Positions 36,664 to 42,815 of a stretch of DNA of 42,815 nucleotides are shown piece after piece (position 1 is the first letter of the stretch; every line of letters starts with the position of its first letter). The notes under the pieces were generated by a model. The model saw nothing but the letters and a program-made list of their open reading frames with translations. It ran no database searches and was not told the origin of the DNA. Position numbers and translations under genes: made by a program. The DNA lies in NCBI GenBank assembly GCA_016194445.1, contig JACQBP010000027.1:1-42815 (forward strand), written 5' to 3'. This stretch comes from Candidatus Liptonbacteria bacterium (GTDB lineage Bacteria > Patescibacteriota > Minisyncoccia > UBA6257 > 2-01-FULL-56-20).

Positions 36664-37323
36664 ATGCATCCTTCATCTTTTATCCCGACCCAAATTTGGA
36701 CCTACCTTGTTCTCTACTTTTCCACCATCCTCCTTGGCAACGCCGTCGCCTTCTCGGCTTTCATCTTGGCTTTCTTAGGCGGCCTCGGTCCTTGGGGTAT
36801 GCTCTCGGTCGCCATCACCGTCGCCTTGGCCGACTTAAGCGGCGACTCTCTTTGGTTTCTTCTAGGCCGAACTCTTCGTGATACTAAAACTGGCAACTTC
36901 ATCAAACGCCACCTCCCTCATCACGACCTGATCTCGAAGCACATCCACGAAGACAGCTTGAAGTGGCTCTATCTTTCCAAATTCCTCACCTCCGTCACCG
37001 CGCCTTTTCTTTTCCTCCTCGGCTGGTCTGGCAACGTGAGTTTAAAAAAATTCTTCAAAGCCAACATTAGAACCACTTTTTTTTGGATCGCTATCTTGCT
37101 TTTCGTGAGCACGGTGATCGGTTCCGGCCTTTTACCTTTCGTCTCGCCCAAGTTTTTCCGAAAAATCGAAGTGACGATCAGTATGGTGGTTGTCTTTATC
37201 GTCATTTTCCAAATCCTAATGAAGTATCTCACCAAGAAACCCGCCGTCAGAAACTTCTTCAAAAAACTGGCCGGCTTCACTAACGGAAATGGAAACGGCA
37301 ACGGCCTTAACGACTCGAATTGA
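36664..37323 (+). CDS. DedA/SNARE-associated family membrane protein
   Basis: A 219-residue integral membrane protein. The DedA pattern is visible: a first hydrophobic hairpin with FSTILLGNAVAFSAFILAFLGGLGP, then ALADLSGDSLWFLLGRTL (the GDxxxYxxGR-like motif), SKFLTSVTAPFLFLLGWSGNVSLKKFF and two C-terminal helices. DedA proteins support undecaprenyl-phosphate or phospholipid recycling and membrane integrity. The usual F.GRFxPxxR motif appears only as LSKFLTSVTAP, so the substrate is uncertain. The polar tail has an Asn-Gly repeat (NGNGNGNG). The CDP-alcohol transferase gene starts 63 bp downstream on the same strand, suggesting a membrane-lipid operon. Confidence 0.75.
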   Translation: MHPSSFIPTQIWTYLVLYFSTILLGNAVAFSAFILAFLGGLGPWGMLSVAITVALADLSGDSLWFLLGRTLRDTKTGNFIKRHLPHHDLISKHIHEDSLKWLYLSKFLTSVTAPFLFLLGWSGNVSLKKFFKANIRTTFFWIAILLFVSTVIGSGLLPFVSPKFFRKIEVTISMVVVFIVIFQILMKYLTKKPAVRNFFKKLAGFTNGNGNGNGLNDSN

Positions 37324-37386
37324 CATCTAAAACTTTTCTGCTAGCTTTACTCATAGCACCACAACCTTGGTAACCTTGGAGGGTAT

Positions 37387-37923
37387 GTGAACTGGAAAAC
37401 CATTCCGAACTTCGTGACCGTACTCGGCTTCGTAGCTACTTTCGGCTATGGGTACGCCTTCTTGAGCTTTAAAGAGGAGCTGATCCTACCACTGCTTCTC
37501 ACCGCCTCGCTGACTGATTTTCTAGACGGCGCTCTCGCGCGCTCTTTAAATCAACGTTCAAGGATGGGAACTTTCCTCGACCCTATCCGAGATAAGGTTC
37601 TTCTAGTCGCAGTGCTTTTGAACCTTATAATGATCTATGGCCGAGAAATCACCGCCTTGATAGTCGCAATCACAATCCTTGAAGTTGGCGGAGGCGTTCT
37701 GAATTTCTTAAAAGGCCTCCCTCAACCAGTTCACCCAGTGGGCAAGGTCCGCGGTTTCGTCCACTTCCTCTGCGCTTCCACCATCATCTCTTCGTCCTCC
37801 GTCCATTGGCCAACCGCAAATCCGCAGAGTGTAGAGTGGCTCATCTACCCGATGTTCCTAGCCTCCCTCTTTGCGTTAATCGCCTACACCTTCTTCAATC
37901 GAGCTCCGAAGCCAACAAGCTAA
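37387..37923 (+). CDS. CDP-alcohol phosphatidyltransferase
   Basis: A 178-residue membrane enzyme that moves a phosphatidyl or similar group from a CDP-activated donor to an alcohol. The full active-site signature is present in the first third: TDFLDGALARSLNQRS followed by MGTFLDPIRDK, i.e. DxxDGxxAR...G...DxxxD. Four to six hydrophobic helices follow. The start is GTG with GGAGG 4 nt upstream (the overlapping ATG TGA is not usable). PgsA-like activity is plausible but the acceptor cannot be told. Confidence 0.82.
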   Translation: MNWKTIPNFVTVLGFVATFGYGYAFLSFKEELILPLLLTASLTDFLDGALARSLNQRSRMGTFLDPIRDKVLLVAVLLNLIMIYGREITALIVAITILEVGGGVLNFLKGLPQPVHPVGKVRGFVHFLCASTIISSSSVHWPTANPQSVEWLIYPMFLASLFALIAYTFFNRAPKPTS

Positions 37924-37932
37924 GGGGCTTTA

Positions 37933-37998
37933 CCCGGGTACTACAACTTTGGCGGGCGGAGCCCATAGTCAGCTAAAAACCAAAGTTGTAGTACCGGG
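37933..37998. repeat. Palindromic repeat family R1, short copy
   Basis: 66 bp with arms CCCGGGTACTACAACTTTGG and CCAAAGTTGTAGTACCGGG, between the CDP-alcohol transferase and rpsT. Confidence 0.7.
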
Positions 37999-38040
37999 CT
38001 TTACTTTTTACAGAACATCGATTATCCTGATCGTACGATA

Positions 38041-38080
38041 ATTTTTAGAATAATTAGGTTAATTAGAAATTAGAATAATT
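38041..38080. repeat. AT-rich AATTAGAATAATT-type repeat
   Basis: TAGAATAATTAGGTTAATTAGAAATTAGAATAATT just upstream of rpsT; the same words recur at 38346-38457 and 15541-15680. Confidence 0.45.
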
Positions 38081-38088
38081 TTCACGAT

Positions 38089-38349
38089 ATGCCCATCACA
38101 ACTTCCGCCAAAAAAGCCTTAAGGCAAAACATCAGTCGGCGCAAGAAAAACCTCCAAAAGAAAGAGGCCTACAAAAAGGCAGTCAAAGAATTTAGAAAAC
38201 TCGTCGCCGGCAAAGACTTAACCAAAGCCGCCGCCGAACTCACCAAAGCTTTTAAAGCCCTCGACAAAGCCGCCAAAACCGGCGTCATCAAAAAGAACAA
38301 AGCTAGCCGCCTGAAGTCGCGCCTCGCTAAAAAGCTCGGGCGCAAGTAA
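38089..38349 (+). CDS. rpsT: 30S ribosomal protein S20
   Basis: An 86-residue, Lys/Ala-rich three-helix protein: MPITTSAKKALRQNISRRKKN at the N-terminus, KKAVKEFRKLVAG, LTKAFKALDKAAKTGVIKKNKASRLKSRLAKKL at the end, the S20 signature. It binds the 5' and 3' minor domains of 16S rRNA. Monocistronic; AT-rich repeats flank both sides. Confidence 0.95.
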   Translation: MPITTSAKKALRQNISRRKKNLQKKEAYKKAVKEFRKLVAGKDLTKAAAELTKAFKALDKAAKTGVIKKNKASRLKSRLAKKLGRK

Positions 38350-38457
38350 TTAACCTAATTGTTCTAGTTAGACTAATTACTCTAATCAGAACCCAATCTC
38401 CCAAATCCCAAATAGGATTTATTCAGGTTAATTAGGGCAATTAGAATAATTAGAAAT
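38346..38457. repeat. AT-rich imperfect inverted repeat
   Basis: TTAACCTAATTGTTCTAGTTAGACTAATTA at the left and GGTTAATTAGGGCAATTAGAATAATTAGAAATT at the right, between convergent rpsT and holA. It also shares CCCAAATCCCAAA-like words with 15541-15680. Confidence 0.45.
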
Positions 38458-39333
38458 TTACTTGATCGCTAGATCAAGTAGGACTTCTTCATATTCCAAC
38501 TTCCCCGACTTGACCATCAAATCATATCGCGCCAAATCCCGAAGTTTATCCGGCAGTTGATACGCTAAGATATTAAAAATCTTCGCCGGCGGATCATTGG
38601 TCCCCAAAACTTTCTCGAGCGCCCAGAGTCGTTGCGCCACGTTTCTCGATTTAAATCCTAAAATCAAACTCCAAAAGTTCGGCGCTTGCTCCACGCCCAA
38701 GTCCTCCAAATCCCGAACGTCGATCTCGACGCGAGGTCCCGAGCCATGCGAGAGATTACCTAAGTGTTGAATCTTTTCCAACTCCGTCACCAAACCCCAA
38801 GTGTTATTTTGGTAAACATTTCCCAAAAATCTCAAAGCGGCCGGAGTGATTTTTGCGTCCAACCTTTCCGCCTCTTTCAAAATAAAACTCTCCCACTCTC
38901 TTCCTTCAAGAAATTTGAACTCTTGGGTCGTAACCGGCTTGTCCTGATCTTGCCGAATGGGCTTTTTCAAAAGAAAATCCAACGCCTTCACCGGCTTATC
39001 TTTCTCCGACATCAAAACCGTAATGTTTTTGTTCTCCAAGACCCCCTCCAAAATTCTCTTTAACTCCTTCAACTTGCCTGCCCCGTTAGAAATCTTTGAT
39101 TTCTTATCGGGGTCGCTTGTCACTTCAAAACTATTCTCTAAAACCGCCATCTTCGCCACCTGAAAAAGCGACTGGCTAATTAAAAACTCCTGAAATCTCA
39201 AAAAGCCGCCCTCTTCCGCTAAATCGAAATACCCGACCCCCAAATCCGATCGCTTCTTTTTGAACTCCAAGAGGATCTCCCGCTTCTTTTGCTCGCGTCT
39301 GTAGTCGTCAGCCCCATAAAGAAAAATTATCAT
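38458..39333 (-). CDS. holA: DNA polymerase III subunit delta
   Basis: 291 residues from the ATG at 39333, 5 nt after the mutM stop. Delta opens the sliding clamp in the clamp loader. HolA features: IIFLYGADDYRREQKKREIL at the N-terminus, LISQSLFQVAKMAVLEN, ITVLMSEKDKPVK, an all-helical middle (LKEAERLDAKITPAALRFLGNVYQNN) and the C-terminal DPPAKIFNILAYQLPDKLRDLARYDLMVKSG. The stretch KKPIRQDQDKPVTTQE is encoded by a dispersed 20-mer repeat also present in folD. The track start at 39369 overlaps mutM and is not preferred. Confidence 0.82.
   Translation of the reverse strand: MIIFLYGADDYRREQKKREILLEFKKKRSDLGVGYFDLAEEGGFLRFQEFLISQSLFQVAKMAVLENSFEVTSDPDKKSKISNGAGKLKELKRILEGVLENKNITVLMSEKDKPVKALDFLLKKPIRQDQDKPVTTQEFKFLEGREWESFILKEAERLDAKITPAALRFLGNVYQNNTWGLVTELEKIQHLGNLSHGSGPRVEIDVRDLEDLGVEQAPNFWSLILGFKSRNVAQRLWALEKVLGTNDPPAKIFNILAYQLPDKLRDLARYDLMVKSGKLEYEEVLLDLAIK
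38941..38960. repeat. Dispersed 20-mer repeat in holA
   Basis: GTCCTGATCTTGCCGAATGG, 17/20 identical to the folD copy at 31344, in frame (encodes PIRQDQD on the minus strand). Confidence 0.6.
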
Positions 39334-39338
39334 CGTCT

Positions 39339-40271
39339 CTACTGTATCAACTTTTGGCAAACCGGGCAAAAGTGCGCCGACCTCTGTGCCACTTTAATTC
39401 TATGTATCAAGTGACCGAGAGAACACTTCTCGCCATGCCGCTGGTATGTCAAAATCACGTTCCCATAATTCCCTTTTTTGCCATAAGTATCCCGAAAATC
39501 GTCCGAACTCGTCCCTCGCATTTTGATCCCCTTCGCCAAAATCTTTTTCATCGCCAAATAAAGCGCCTTGATATGCGGCTCTTTCAGCTTCTCCACTCGG
39601 CTCAAGGGATGAATTTTAGCCACATACAAAATTTCGTCCGAATAAATATTTCCAATTCCCACCACAAAACTCTGATCGAGCAACACCTGCTTTATCTTTC
39701 CTTTTTTAACTTTGAACTTGTCTCTAAATTCCTGGTAACTAATCTCGAGCGCTTCCGGCCCCAAATTTTTCAAGTCCGGCAAATTCAAAATCTTCTCTTT
39801 CGGCCCGCATAAAACCTTAGCGAATCGCCGCATATCCGAGAGCGCCAGCATCGGGTACTGTTTGGAATCAAGGAAAAATACCAACCGGATAAAACCATTC
39901 TTCGGATCGTGCATTTCTTTCACCTTTCCATCTGGCCGCCACTCTTGTTTACTGATTTGCAATTTGCCCTTTGCTCTTTGCCATTTCCCTGCCAAAAGAT
40001 GCCCCGTCATTTTGAGATGAACCAAAATCAAATGAGAACTTGCCCGTCCGGAGCGCTTGCGCGAAGGAGGGTCTGATACTTCAATCAAAATATTTTTTCC
40101 TCTTCGCGAAACTCCTAAAATTTTCTTTCCCCGAACGTGTCTCTTAAAAACTTTTAAACTTGTCCCCCTGAAGTACTTCGGCCAATCCGTCCAAACATCC
40201 AAAATTTTGCGTCCCACCACGCGTTTTTGTAGGTCCCTAACTACCGTTTCAACTTCTGGTAACTCCGGCAT
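39339..40271 (-). CDS. mutM: formamidopyrimidine-DNA glycosylase
   Basis: A 310-residue Fpg: bifunctional glycosylase/AP lyase that removes 8-oxoguanine. It starts MPELPEVETVVRDL with the catalytic Pro2 and Glu3, has LVHLKMTGHLL with the conserved Lys, FVVGIGNIYSDEILY and the helix-two-turn-helix. Oddities: the C-terminal zinc finger reads KCSLGH ... HFCPVCQ, so the second Cys of the first pair is Gly with a His one residue later; and a heptamer-repeat insertion adds GKWQRAKGKLQISK after TGHLLA. It precedes holA by 5 nt and follows the repeat element at 40304. Confidence 0.93.
   Translation of the reverse strand: MPELPEVETVVRDLQKRVVGRKILDVWTDWPKYFRGTSLKVFKRHVRGKKILGVSRRGKNILIEVSDPPSRKRSGRASSHLILVHLKMTGHLLAGKWQRAKGKLQISKQEWRPDGKVKEMHDPKNGFIRLVFFLDSKQYPMLALSDMRRFAKVLCGPKEKILNLPDLKNLGPEALEISYQEFRDKFKVKKGKIKQVLLDQSFVVGIGNIYSDEILYVAKIHPLSRVEKLKEPHIKALYLAMKKILAKGIKMRGTSSDDFRDTYGKKGNYGNVILTYQRHGEKCSLGHLIHRIKVAQRSAHFCPVCQKLIQ
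39954..39988. repeat. Heptamer tandem repeat in mutM
   Basis: GATTTGC AATTTGC CCTTTGC TCTTTGC CATTTCC: five degenerate 7-mers in frame. Confidence 0.7.
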
Positions 40272-40303
40272 TTACAAACATTCTACCTCCTTAATCTAAA
40301 AAG

Positions 40304-40485
40304 GAAGAAAACTCGCTTCCCGAAACCACAAGCGAGAGGGGGGCTTAAAATTTACGAGTGAGTAGAAAAAATTCCGGGTGCCCGGAAGCCTCGCTACAGG
40401 CGGGGCGACCAGGGCAGGATTTTTTCGTATACGAGCAAGTCCAAATTTTGCCCTCCGAAGCGGATTAGGGGAAGCAGTTTTCTTC
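40304..40485. repeat. 182-bp complex palindromic element
   Basis: Outer arms GAAGAAAACTCGCTTCCC / GGGGAAGCAGTTTTCTTC. Inside are AAAAAATTCC../GGATTTTTT arms around GCCTCGC-TACAG-GCGGGGC, and tandem-like words ACGAGTGAGT and ACGAGCAAGT. It lies directly after the histidine kinase stop and lacks the CGCTGGA loop of elements A-C. No gene is seen in this gap. Confidence 0.45.
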
Positions 40486-40488
40486 TTT

Positions 40489-41829
40489 TTACTCCGTCAT
40501 CGCCATCTCCCTCTCCGGTATCACGCTCATGTCCGTCGGCAAGGTAAAGTAAAAAGTCGTCCCTCGATTCACCTCCGACTCCGCCCAAAGTTTCCCTCCA
40601 TGCGCTAAAATAATGTTCTTATTTATATACAATCCCAACCCCGACCCCTCCGTTTGAAACTTCACCGCATTCTCCGCTCTAAAAAACTTCGTAAAGATCT
40701 TGTTGATCTCGCTCGGTGGAATGCCGATACCCGTATCCCGAACACTCACCTGCACAAACGGCTCCCCTTCGAGCTTTTCCACCTTCACCACCACCTCACC
40801 GTTCTGAACGTTGTAGAGAATCGCGTTATCCAAAAAATTATACAAAACCATCGTCAACTTTTCCTGATTGATCATCACTTGCGGTAAAGGATCCTTCGGC
40901 CGGTCAAAATAAACTTTAATGCTCGCCCGCCTCGCCTGCGGCGTGACTTGGGTCAAAATATTATTCACAAAGGTAATAACATCGGTCGGTTCAAAAGTGT
41001 AACCGAAACGGCCTTCCTCAATTTTTGAGATATTAATTAGGTCTTCAATAATCTTCAGTAATTGCTGGCCGGCCTTATTGGCATTTTCCACCAAGATTTG
41101 ATTGTCTTCACTTAAATTTTTATCGCTGGCTAGAGTTTCTAAAGCCCAATTGATATTGGTGACCGGCCCGCGCAACTGGTGAGAAGCCACGGTTACAAAC
41201 TCGCTTTTGGAGCGTAGCAAAAATTGTTCTCTGGTTCGGTCGTTGATCACCTTCATAAATCCCAAAATACCGCCTCCCCGATCGCTAATGGGAGAAGTGA
41301 TCACTCTCAGTTCCATATCGGGATCTTCAAAAGATAAATCCACGATTTGAGGATAAGTCCCCGCTTTCGATCGCGCTAAAATTGACGGCGCGAGCGAAGG
41401 ATAAATTACCTGCGCTAATCTCTTGATCGCCGGCTTTTCAACATCTTGCGGTGTCACCACTGCTCCCACCATCTCCTGCCCTTCCAAACCAAAAAGCTTT
41501 TTAGCCGCTGGATTAAAAAACAAAATCTTAAAACTTCTGTCGTAAATAATCGTCGCATCCTCTAAGTTAAAAACAATATTATTGAGTTCATCTCTTTCGA
41601 ACGCTAGTTGAAAATTTTTTTTAGAAAACGAGTAAGCCATCGCGGAAAATCCAATCGCGCTTACTGCCAAAAGCCCGATTGCGTAAATACTAAAGGGCGC
41701 TGATAAATAAATCCCGGCCAAAATTCCCGCGCCTACCATCGGCAAAACGAGCGCGACCAAAACCAGCCTTTTCTTCAAATCAAAAGGATCAACTACTTTG
41801 ACTGCTTCCGGCTCAAAAGGACTGGCCAT
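40489..41829 (-). CDS. membrane sensor histidine kinase with PAS domain
   Basis: 446 residues: two membrane helices at about 20-65 (LVLVALVLPMVGAGILAGIYL, IYAIGLLAVSAIGFSAMAYSF), a PAS domain (about 80-200, LEDATIIYDRSFKILFFNPAAKKLFG), a HisKA helix with the phospho-acceptor His in SEFVTVASHQLRGPVTNINW, and a HATPase domain with the N box LYNFLDNAILYN, G1 DTGIGIP and G2 EGSGLGLYI. No response regulator gene is adjacent, so it is an orphan kinase in this window; the signal is unknown. It starts 32 bp after the polA stop. Confidence 0.9.
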   Translation of the reverse strand: MASPFEPEAVKVVDPFDLKKRLVLVALVLPMVGAGILAGIYLSAPFSIYAIGLLAVSAIGFSAMAYSFSKKNFQLAFERDELNNIVFNLEDATIIYDRSFKILFFNPAAKKLFGLEGQEMVGAVVTPQDVEKPAIKRLAQVIYPSLAPSILARSKAGTYPQIVDLSFEDPDMELRVITSPISDRGGGILGFMKVINDRTREQFLLRSKSEFVTVASHQLRGPVTNINWALETLASDKNLSEDNQILVENANKAGQQLLKIIEDLINISKIEEGRFGYTFEPTDVITFVNNILTQVTPQARRASIKVYFDRPKDPLPQVMINQEKLTMVLYNFLDNAILYNVQNGEVVVKVEKLEGEPFVQVSVRDTGIGIPPSEINKIFTKFFRAENAVKFQTEGSGLGLYINKNIILAHGGKLWAESEVNRGTTFYFTLPTDMSVIPEREMAMTE

Positions 41830-41860
41830 ACTTTTTCATCTAAAACCTAAAACCTTTAAG

Positions 41861-42815
41861 CTATAACCTATTTAAATTTCCCCAATCTTTTCCGGCTGAT
41901 ACTTCCACTTTAAGCGGTACTCCTAAATCAAAAACCCCTTCCATTTCTTTTTTAACCAAACTACCCACCTCTTCTATCATATCATCGCGAACTTCAAACA
42001 ACAATTCATCGTGGATGGTCAAAAGCATTCTCGCCTTCTCATTCCCAATTTTCTCCGTCGCGATTTTCTCTCTCAATTTCACAATCGCCATCTTCATAAT
42101 ATCGGCCTCCAAACCTTGAATAGGGTGATTAATCGCTTCTCGTTCTGCTTCCGCCACAAATTGCGGCGCCAAAGAATTTATTGCCGGCAGATACCTCCGG
42201 CGGCCCGTCAAAGTTTTAACGAACCCGAATTTTCTCGCTTCTTGTTTTGTTCGCTCTTGCCATTCCCGAATTTCTGAAAATTCTCGAAAGTACGCCTCCA
42301 CAAACTGCTTGGCTTTGTCCCTCGAAAGCCCGCTTGATTTAGCAAACGCCGCCACTCCCATTCCATAGAGCAACCCAAAATTTAGAGTCTTCGCCAAACG
42401 CCGGTCGTCTTTTGAAACTTTATCCATCGGAATTCCTAAAATTTTTGAAGCGGTTAGCGAATGAATATCAATTCCTTTTTTAAAAGCCTCAATCATCACT
42501 TTATCCTCCGCCACCGCCGCAAAAACTCTAAGCTGAACTTGAGAGTAGTCGAAAGAAACCAGAGAAAAACCTCGTGCCGCCTCAAAAACTGACCGCAACT
42601 CCCGCGACCACTTCGACTCTTGTGGCACGTTCTGCAAATTCGGATTTTTTGAACTCAAGCGCCCTGTCGCCGCCCCCGTCTGCACAAACTCTGTGTGCAC
42701 CCGTCCGTCCTCGGCTATTAAATCCTGAAGTGGTTTTACGTAAGTAGTTTGAATTTTAAAATTCTCCCGGTACTCTAAGATCAAATTGATAATTGGATGT
42801 TCCTCTCGAAACTCC
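41861..42815 (-). CDS. polA: DNA polymerase I, C-terminal part (cut by window edge)
   Basis: The frame is open to the window edge (EFREEHPIINLILEYREN precedes the track start), so about 317 residues of the palm/fingers are seen. Motif A reads SLVSFDYSQVQLRVFAAVA, motif B RRLAKTLNFGLLYGMG and motif C LTIHDELLFEV, all in family A order, with the TGRLSSKNPNLQNVPQ segment upstream. Oddity: motif A has Gln where nearly all family A enzymes have Glu (DYSQIELR), the steric-gate position that excludes ribonucleotides. Exonuclease domains lie outside the window. Confidence 0.95.
   Translation of the reverse strand, partial: EFREEHPIINLILEYRENFKIQTTYVKPLQDLIAEDGRVHTEFVQTGAATGRLSSKNPNLQNVPQESKWSRELRSVFEAARGFSLVSFDYSQVQLRVFAAVAEDKVMIEAFKKGIDIHSLTASKILGIPMDKVSKDDRRLAKTLNFGLLYGMGVAAFAKSSGLSRDKAKQFVEAYFREFSEIREWQERTKQEARKFGFVKTLTGRRRYLPAINSLAPQFVAEAEREAINHPIQGLEADIMKMAIVKLREKIATEKIGNEKARMLLTIHDELLFEVRDDMIEEVGSLVKKEMEGVFDLGVPLKVEVSAGKDWGNLNRL

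Overview
This 42.8 kb window reads as a chromosomal segment of a Candidate Phyla Radiation (Patescibacteria) bacterium, probably of the Parcubacteria/Berkelbacteria kind. That placement is inference. It rests on the mix of divergent housekeeping genes with small pilin-like membrane proteins, a membrane-anchored solute-binding protein beside them, a PaaX-like protein with a Cas2-like C-terminus, GIY-YIG and NYN nucleases, many short palindromic repeats inside and between genes, and two diversity-generating retroelements (DGRs). All genes read with a standard code (UGA as stop).

Layout. 1-2223: DGR 1, with the reverse transcriptase (cut by the window edge), avd on the opposite strand, a template repeat (TR) and a target gene ending in the variable repeat (VR). 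2351-6067: an exonuclease, a YkuK-like RNase H fold protein, a small hypothetical gene and a phosphohexomutase, with palindromic repeats. 6136-8945: ftsK and a RodZ-like gene. 8953-9940: a cluster of very small genes with strong Shine-Dalgarno sites. 9953-11041: recA with a promoter that implies a leaderless mRNA. 11085-15395: a membrane protein, pnp, a NYN nuclease and rpsO, all minus strand. 15692-17484: a Xer-type recombinase, a PaaX-like gene between two 40-bp palindromes, and tRNA-Leu. 17614-23269: a large membrane protein, then two pilin-like proteins, a pilin-peptidase fusion and a solute-binding protein. 23504-26937: gyrA and two small genes. 27014-28178: an S1-like gene with an in-frame stop. 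28184-28857: a tRNA cluster in which a GIY-YIG gene and an intact tRNA-Phe lie inside the anticodon loop of a broken tRNA-Phe. 28886-32079: glnA, a small gene, tRNA-Val and folD. 32132-34048: DGR 2, which keeps avd, TR and target but only the C-terminal stub of its RT. 34136-42815: glyA, a dCTP-deaminase-like gene, tRNA-His, a DedA protein, a CDP-alcohol phosphatidyltransferase, rpsT, holA, mutM, a histidine kinase and the 3' part of polA.

The strongest signals are the two DGRs. Ungapped TR/VR alignment gives 13 of 15 mismatches at TR adenines in DGR 1 and 16 of 17 in DGR 2. In both, avd is antisense to the RT, and the TR is followed on its own strand by a terminator-like hairpin, so the template RNA may be a discrete small RNA. 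DGR 2 has lost its RT catalytic core and would need a helper RT such as that of DGR 1.

Three other layers of structure stand out. One is a palindromic repeat family (consensus arm CCCRGYRCYACAA), in which the two arms of a copy match each other better than they match other copies; one copy lies in frame in the phosphohexomutase gene. Another is three intergenic elements of about 135 bp with covarying stems and a constant CGCTGGA loop. The third is the nested tRNA-Phe locus. All similarity calls are from reading the sequence; no database was searched.
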